This document shows, one piece after another, positions 57,702 to 64,000 of a stretch of DNA of 64,000 nt. A program made the position numbers and the translations under genes. The notes beneath the pieces are model-generated. The model worked only from the letters and a program-made list of their open reading frames with translations. It had not been told where the DNA came from and did no database searches. Source of the DNA: Phlyctochytrium arcticum (Eukaryota > Chytridiomycota > Chytridiomycetes > Chytridiales > Chytridiaceae); the NCBI GenBank assembly GCA_025602905.1, contig JAHLKI010000019.1:62001-126000 (forward strand), given 5' to 3'. Positions within the stretch are counted from its first letter, which is position 1, and every line of letters starts with the position of its first letter.

Positions 57702-58198
57702 CAAAATCGCCCAAAAAATCGCGGCCTCTCTGACAGCTCGAACTTCAAGAACTCTGATAATTTGTTATTATGGACGTGTTGCCCCAAACACTGGCTATCA
57801 CCTCCTGTTTTCCGTTTGCCATTTGAATGGCTGTAGAATTATTGAGATTTTTTTGAAGTTTTGAGCGGATGCGCATTTGACGCGTTTTGAATTAGGAGGA
57901 ATTCGACGTAGAACAGCAAGTGCGTAAGATATACTTAAAATGAAAAATTCTGTACTTATGGAGTTGTTGCCCCGAGCCTACGCTCGAATCTCGTATTTTT
58001 TTTACTCCATTCAGACGGAATTTTTAGACTTAACGTGTTTTTTTCCAAAATGGCCGAAAATGGGTGACAAAACAAACACAGTTGGGACCATATCCTAGCT
58101 TACAAGCTCTAATAAGGCGAATCTGAAAGCTTGATTGATTCTGGATAGAAATTGTGCAAAGTAAATAATACTATGCAATTTACAAGAAACTTTTCTAA

Positions 58199-58214
58199 AA
58201 CCTAAATTTAGGTT
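58199..58214. repeat. Subterminal palindrome, right
   Basis: Identical 16-bp palindrome, 30 bp inside the right end of the MITE. Confidence 0.85.
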
Positions 58215-58248
58215 CAAAATTCAAATAACGCGTGGCTCAGAGGGTTAA

Positions 58249-58675
58249 AACAAGTTGACGTCCATTTGGCGAGTCCGCTTGCCATAACTGTTTAACATAT
58301 CCCGCACTGGTCAAAATGGCATTACTGATAGGCACGAGACGGTATATTCACCATTGTTATGGAGACTCTGACCATGGACGCTGACTCTGAGAGCAACATG
58401 GGCGGAATATTCCTATTCACCAGCGAAGAATACTGGCCACCTTCGCGTCTCGCGGTACTTTTGTAAAAATATATCGCCCCATGCACAAACAGATGCATGA
58501 CGGGGACTACTCGAAGAATCGAGCCCATCAACAGTGAATTTAAATGATAGTACATGGAGACCATGCCTCACAGAGAGCTTCCGAACCTATTGCTGAAAAA
58601 GTGTGCGCCGAAGGAACTGACTGATGTGGGGCCGTACGGAATATCCGCCAATGGTGTGTCCACCGGGACAAGTGT
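58249..58675. other. Intergenic
   Basis: 427 bp between the MITE and the second membrane-protein gene; no gene seen. Confidence 0.4.
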
Positions 58676-60088
58676 ATGTGGGGCCTTGCAACTCTCACTG
58701 TGCCGGCTATGAACAACCTATTTATTGCTTTTTTTGGTTGTCTTAGATTGGACGATACCATGTACATTACCGGTCAATGTCTTGACGCCCGACTCTATCA
58801 TGGCTTAAGCTACACATTAGCCGGCATACTTGCGCTTGTTGCCGGCCTTGCCTTGTTCACTGCCGCGTACCATGCCTCAACACGACCCGGATATTCAGGT
58901 TCAGACGCATTCAAATTGAACCTGCTTGTGGTTGGGACCGCTGCGGGGTTTTGCGTTACTTGGATTGTGTGGGGTGGAGGTGGACATGGCTGGGTAGGCG
59001 GGTTTTGGTGGTTTGTAGGTGGTGAGGTGGCCTTGTTCTGGATGGCGTGCACAGCCTACGCATATTGCTGTATTCCGCCGCCCCAGGGTCAAGGGTACGT
59101 ATCTTTCGAGGAAGAAAGTACTCAAAAGTCATTTTCTCTTCCTTGTCTCATATTTCTTATTCTCAATAGTGGCATAAACGCCTGGGAAGGAGCCCGGCAC
59201 CGCATGAAAACCCAACTCATCATTGCTCGCGTGTTATCCTGCATCACGCAAGTTGTCCTCACGCCCATCGACTGCTACTATCGCATCCAACTCAACCGGG
59301 ATGTTTCTTCAATCACTAAAACGCTGATCATTGCATCGTGGGGAAGCAGTTTGGGGATTACCTCGTGGATTGTTTGGACTAGTAGCCACCGGTTGGCCGT
59401 CTGTATTTCAAATTTGTGCGACGAGATGAAGGCTATGTCGAAGGGAGGGCCTCAAAGTAGGGCTGCTATCAAGAGCTCAATCTTCGAATTGAGGAGGACT
59501 GCGCAAAAGGTGGGGTACCGAGTTGGATCAAAGGGAAGCGAAACGATTCACATTATAACTCGCGGATCAAATACCCCTACTCGAATGGAGCAAATTGTAT
59601 TGACAACGACATTTTTTACCTAGATTATGTGGACGGGCCGGTTCATTGGAGTAACCTGTGCCCTTATGGCCGTGAACAACATAGGAGTCGTCACTTGGGC
59701 GGGTATCACTATCTATCTGAATGGACCAAAAGGGATGATGTTTTTCAGCCACCTTTTACAGGTCTGTGAGTAGTTCAGTCAGCCCACATAGAGTTGCGTT
59801 TGTTTGGCGGCATTCTAACGTCTGCCCGACTTTGGCCTTTCCCGTACAGTCTCGGTAGGCATCGCAACACCATTATTTGCCCAAGTCTGGTTGACGGGTC
59901 TTCGGGATATTGTGCACAAACATGTCCCGTTCACCGCACCCGACCCCGATGCATTCATGATCACCACAGTTGGACAGTCGTCGGGTCTCCCATCATCGTC
60001 TTTACCGGGTGACAGCGAAGGCTCACATTTCACTGCCACATTGCCAACGCTGAAAATGACTTCACTCTTTGAAGAGAGCACGGCCTAG
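58676..60088 (+). CDS. Multi-pass (about 7 TM) membrane protein
   Basis: Four exons, 58676-59094, 59170-59509, 59624-59765 and 59850-60088, give 379 aa. Hydrophobic segments: YTLAGILALVAGLALFTAAY, LLVVGTAAGFCVTWIVWG, FWWFVGGEVALFWMACTAYA, IIARVLSCITQVVL, LIIASWGSSLGITSWIVW, VTCALMAVNNIGVVTWAGI and MFFSHLLQVFSVGIATPLF. A long charged loop separates segments 5 and 6, and the tail is polar, Ser/Pro/Thr-rich. This is receptor-like, with no family motif recognised. Exon 2 could end at other GT sites between 59509 and 59600, so the loop length is uncertain. Overall layout resembles the gene at 4285-5621. Confidence 0.62.
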
Positions 60089-62334
60089 TTTCGCAACCGT
60101 ACCCTTTGAATTTGTTGTACATAGAAACAGTCAACTCGAAAGTAAATTATCGTGTTTTATATCGCAGCGATATAAAACTTTTTGTCGGTCGATTTCATAT
60201 ATTATGTGGATAATAGAAAATTCAATTTCAACTTCCGACCCCTGGTTCTGGGAAATCCTCCTGTTGTAATTACGCTCATGGAGATCACAAGTTATGGGGT
60301 GTGTATCCTTTGTTACTCAGATCTGGTTGTGTATTCAGTTATCGGGTTCAGTGGACGACGTCAAAGACTTATGGCAATGAACATATTTTATTCCACTACG
60401 AGAGGGTAAACCCTCGCTTCGCTCGGGTACAATGTAGGGAAGAATTTTAATTTTGATCTCCACCAAATGAGGTGAAGCAGGAGGTGAAGAGACAAAAATA
60501 ACAAAATGGAACTGTATCGGAGAAGAAGTGTCCGCTCAGTGAATGACATTCAAGAGATCTGGCAAAAATGTAGGTATGATATACACCGATCCCTTCCTTG
60601 CTTGCCTATACAACTTGTGAATAGTAATTGCATAGGTAATGGATGTGCATGTTGAATATCTTGACCCTGAATACTGCTCATCTTCACAGAGACCGGTGAC
60701 AATATCTAAAAGTTGAGTATGGTTCTGAGAATTGTCTTAATTTGCCAATTTGTCCTTGCTGAAGACATGGTAGAATGTAACTGCTAAAATCATTTCACTG
60801 ACAATAATCCCATTGTCTTCTTCGAGGTAAGTATGTCGAGATTTGAATGGAATTCTTTCAAATTGGCGGTTCATACAAAAGTTTGATTATCTCCCAGACC
60901 ATTGAAGGACCCTCAACCTGAACCAACAGTTTAGAACCGATGGTAGTCCAGTCACTTTCAAAAACATTATGATTGTATTCATTATTGGGCGTGGGTAGAT
61001 ATCCAATGCTCAGCTGAATTAGGCACTTTTGAAATTCCCTCACAAAAACTACATGAGCATTTGCAAATTTGAGCCTATAGTTGTGCGTACTACTCCGTCA
61101 AGTTAATAAGACTAAGGTTGTCTCGCCCAAGTGTGGAAGGCGACATGTACCAAAAATCACCGCCCAATATAGCAACAGTGCCACCAACAGGTTCGTACAT
61201 TTATATGCCGCATCATCTCCAATGGTAAAGCATTTCTATTGGAGCAACTCACCAAGCGCATCTCATGGGGTTTTATGGTGCAAATGGAGTTGGCCAACAT
61301 ATTAGTTCGGACCTTTGTCTAACGTGTGCACCGGGGCATTGAATCCGCGAAGAAGCTGACTTCGGTAGTTCAAGAAATCTGCCAAGCCAAAATCGCGCCT
61401 TAGTAATTGGATCGTGGGAAATTTTATGTTAGTGACCCAATGCAAGCGTGCAAAGTTTTGTATTTCTTAGTTTAGCCAGTGTCCCTATTGTGTGAAATCG
61501 TATAAAAAGGCAGTCTGGGTTTGTTTTGAAGAAGAGAATCCAGGAACTGTCACCTACAACATATTGTACGCTTTCAAAAGCATCTAGTCATCCTGTTGTA
61601 GGCCTGTCTGCTCCTGTTTTCCTTTCCGAAAGAGCCAGCACTGGCAAGAGCAAAAAATGTCTTATTTCTGCCACAACATTGTTCATATGAAATGACACGG
61701 CATTTTGGTGCAATGACTACTGCAAAATTTACTGTATAATACATTTTGTACTTCCAACTTTAGCACATTGATTGATCCTTCTCAATGATCAGCCAATACA
61801 GTATTACAGTCGAATGGCAAAAAGGGCCAGACGTTCGCTCCAAGGTAGGAATGGGTTGGCGGCTAAGAAAGGGTCATTCCTGGAAGAGACACATTTGGTG
61901 TTGTTTCTTCTTTAGGTAGGAAGTAAATGGCATTGGAGTCACACCAATCTAACTGGCACTTTGTGATGCGCGTAAGATGTCCCAATCTTAAAAGGAATAC
62001 CCATTGAACCATCTGGTAGGTCTACATGCACGTATACAGTAGCGCGCAGCGTTCAGCCAGGGGCCCCAGTGCCGCAACTGGCTCAAGGGGCCACTGTCCA
62101 CTTCTTATATATATACAGTACAGGCAAGCATTTGTGCTTTAGATAAATTGACTGCTTATTCCATTGTTTTTTCCTCTACTACTGTATATGTGGATTAAAG
62201 TCATTTAGAACAAAGGAAGGGCATAGTGTCCAAAACCAACTGTGCCACTATAATAAATAATTCACGACTTTGCCCCCTCTCTTCCAAAACTGTGCCACTT
62301 TCGAGCTTTTCTGACTTTGATCGTTATTATTTTT
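60089..62334. other. Gene-poor 2.2 kb
   Basis: AT-rich. The palindrome GAGGGTAAACCCTC sits at about 60401, followed by cgcttcgctcggg. A 61-codon minus stretch at 60858-61043 (QLSIGYLPTPNNEYNHNVFE) has protein-like composition and could be a terminal exon of an unresolved minus-strand gene. Otherwise I see no gene, tRNA or repeat array. Confidence 0.4.
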
Positions 62335-63131
62335 TTATTCCACTATCTGAATTGAATGCAGCTGTGGTTTAAATAAACAATAGTAAGGCTCCCGAGCAAC
62401 TTCAGGGCTATCGCGGCTTCCGATGTCACCCATCAGATTGTCACCATTCCAAAGTTGGGCGCCAATTATCGGATCCACCTGGTTGATTTCCCCGACGAAG
62501 ACGATGCGATATCCATGCAAATTGCGTGGATCGCTTAGCGTGTTCAAACATGACAGCCGAGCACCCAAACCAGTAACCTGCAGCCCCAAGTCGTAAGGAT
62601 GTGAAGGCAAAGAGAGAAAGGAGGAGCCTTTGCTGTTTATCACGCACCTCTAGCTTCTCGAAGTAAGTAGAGTCATCCGTAGTGTAGATTGACGCAGCGG
62701 TAACCGATGCTGCTTCTGATGCAGCCCCCGCCGGCGGTAACTGCGGCAGGGTCAGCAGGGTCGGCTGTGGGAATTGGTACAATTCATTTGCGCTACAACA
62801 CACAAATGTTTTGGCACGGGTACCGCGGATGGCAAAACAAAGAGAAGCTGCATGAAAAATACCTCGGCTGATTTGCATCGGATAGGCTTTCCTCCTCATC
62901 CTCATTGTTTGTCATTCCGGATGTGCCAGTGCGCCGTTCTTGGGCCAGCATTTGCGCCCCATGATGGAACTATTATTATGGGAAGCTGCTCATCAGCAGC
63001 TGGACGTCGGCCAAAAGTGTCGCGATACGTACGGCAGAATCTCTTGCACCACAGCTGTCTTTAGCCAACTCAGTGGCGCGTTTCCAGATGTCCTCGTTGA
63101 ACGGGTCCGGGGAAGTTTTCTTGTGGTACAT
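62335..63131 (-). CDS. Hypothetical protein, four short exons
   Basis: Exons on the complement, 63033-63131, 62863-62969, 62648-62792 and 62335-62577, join in frame to 197 aa with introns of 63, 70 and 70 bp, all GT..AG. The N-terminus (MYHKKTSPDPFNEDIWKRAT) is charged, then an acidic NNEDEEESLSD stretch, a Pro/Ala-rich linker (LPQLPPAGAASEAASV) and a C-terminal segment HGYRIVFVGEINQVDPIIGA. No signal peptide, TM segment or family was recognised. A further upstream exon is possible, as the ATG context is weak. Consistent phases across three introns are the main support. Confidence 0.5.
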
Positions 63132-64000
63132 GAATCAAGGTGAATCCACATTGAAGCAAGTCACACAGTACAATACAAGATCAAATTATGCGATATACAT
63201 AACATGAGCAGAGACGCATAGAATGGAAACCAAAAAGAGGGAACAGTAAGTGAACGAAAGAAGTGTATCACACAGAGGCGGGCAGAGAGTGTGGTATGGC
63301 CGCCAAGATGGGTATGCCTGACGAGGAGGCCCGGATGCGTCGCAGCCATACCAAATTAACTCCCTAGCGATTCCGACAGCCAGTACTCAAGTCCATATGG
63401 AGAGAGTAAGAACCGTGGGGAACCTACACAGGCACGTGCTGCTAGCCACAGAGGGGAGCGTTGGGCACGTACAAGGGGGAGTCCTCTACTGCCCATATTG
63501 TATAGTGCCGCCGATTCGAGGCGCTGGCCGAAGGGGATCCGGCCCATCGTCCCCTACCCGCGTCCTCACCGGTCATAGCCTTTCATAGAAAGGGATTCTC
63601 TGGTGAGGCAGGCGTGGTGCCAACCTCGAGAGCGGCGCAAATTCTGAATAGGAAGGGACTCACCTGCGTGCTCTTTTCCTTTTCGAAGCGGTCTAGGGCG
63701 GCCAGATGTCACGGACTTTTTCAAGAAGGCAAGGTCCTGACTGAGAGCACAGCGCGCAGCACGTTTGTTTGCATTGGTCGGGACGGCGAGGATCCAGGAT
63801 CTGTCCCATTCATTGACGGTCCAAAGTTTCGTCTGTTTAGTCTCCCAAAAGGTGACGAATTGCAGATTCTCTCGGTGCAATTGGCAGAGTGGAAGCCGTC
63901 CGGACATTTCTGCATATGAGACAGACAACTGTAAGTAACTGAACAATGGACCCTAGCAAACGGTATGATAGCATGCATACCTGAGGAAAGTATACTAAAT
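63132..64000. other. Window end, uncertain coding
   Basis: A plus-strand open stretch ending at 63919 has protein-like sequence in its last 60 codons (FIDGPKFRLFSLPKGDELQI, LAEWKPSGHF), and the minus strand is also open there (63566-63946). I cannot decide the strand or find splice partners; possibly part of a gene running past the window. Confidence 0.3.

Larger units (their letters stand above)
57671..58244. mobile_element. piggyBac-type MITE with TTAA target duplication
   Basis: 574 bp bounded by inverted repeats CCCTCTGAGCCA at the left end and TGGCTCAGAGGG at the right, each directly flanked by TTAA (57667-57670 and 58245-58248). TTAA target sites and CCC..GGG ends are the hallmark of the piggyBac superfamily. 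A perfect 16-bp palindrome AACCTAAATTTAGGTT lies near each end (57686-57701 and 58199-58214). The interior is AT-rich, with no open frame for a transposase, so it is non-autonomous. Confidence 0.85.

Noticed and set aside
60401..60432. GAGGGTAAACCCTC hairpin as a terminator or CRISPR-like repeat
   Set aside because: Single occurrence, no array or spacer periodicity, and no gene end next to it.

Overview
The window looks like nuclear DNA of a zoosporic (chytrid-type) fungus. Genes are intron-rich, and most introns are 45-65 bp with GT..AG ends. The core genes are fungal in character: a Dbf2/Sid2-type mitotic-exit kinase, a UvdE-type UV endonuclease, a type II PI 4-kinase and GT32 glycosyltransferases. 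A clear outer-dynein-arm docking protein (ODAD4/TTC25) and a probable second ciliary protein imply motile flagella. I re-derived exon joins by hand from splice sites and reading phase. Apart from the degenerate loci, the spliced models below close in frame, but no transcript data or database search was available.

Layout. 1-4.3 kb is repeat-rich: an N-myristoylation-type Gly/Cys-rich gene inside a repeated unit, fragments of a PD-(D/E)XK-like protein and a frameshifted ISXO2-like transposase. 4.3-7.1 kb holds a multi-pass membrane protein and a small secreted cysteine-rich protein. 8.2-10.3 kb is the UV endonuclease. 10.7-15.5 kb is a compact glycan block: two GT32 glycosyltransferases flanking a nucleotide-sugar 4,6-dehydratase. 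16.4-20.7 kb has ODAD4, CHK1 and an S1/P1 nuclease, the last two divergent from 247 bp. 20.9-23.0 kb is a tandem pair of ISG12/IFI6-IFI27-like genes carrying N-terminal repeats. 23.3-34.0 kb has SCYL3-like pseudokinase, a Nudix DIPP-type hydrolase, ZFAND1/CUZ1, a coiled-coil protein and complex I NDUFS8. 34.6-37.8 kb is a transposon-like gene interrupted by an in-frame TAG. 38.5-49.2 kb has PI4K2, a ubiquitin-like/WLM metalloprotease, a PB1-UBA protein and a large EFCAB5-like candidate. 49.5-57.1 kb has NAA50, SID2/DBF2 kinase and a secreted type-B carboxylesterase. 57.7-58.2 kb is a 574-bp piggyBac-type MITE. 58.7-60.1 kb is a second multi-pass membrane protein. The rest is gene-poor, with one hidden four-exon gene at 62.3-63.1 kb.

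The strongest leads are the ISG12-like tandem pair, whose modular N-terminal repeats and duplicated 3' flanks suggest a lineage-specific membrane-active system, the deoxysugar/GT32 cluster, the PB1-UBA protein with a LIR-like motif, and the TTAA-flanked MITE.
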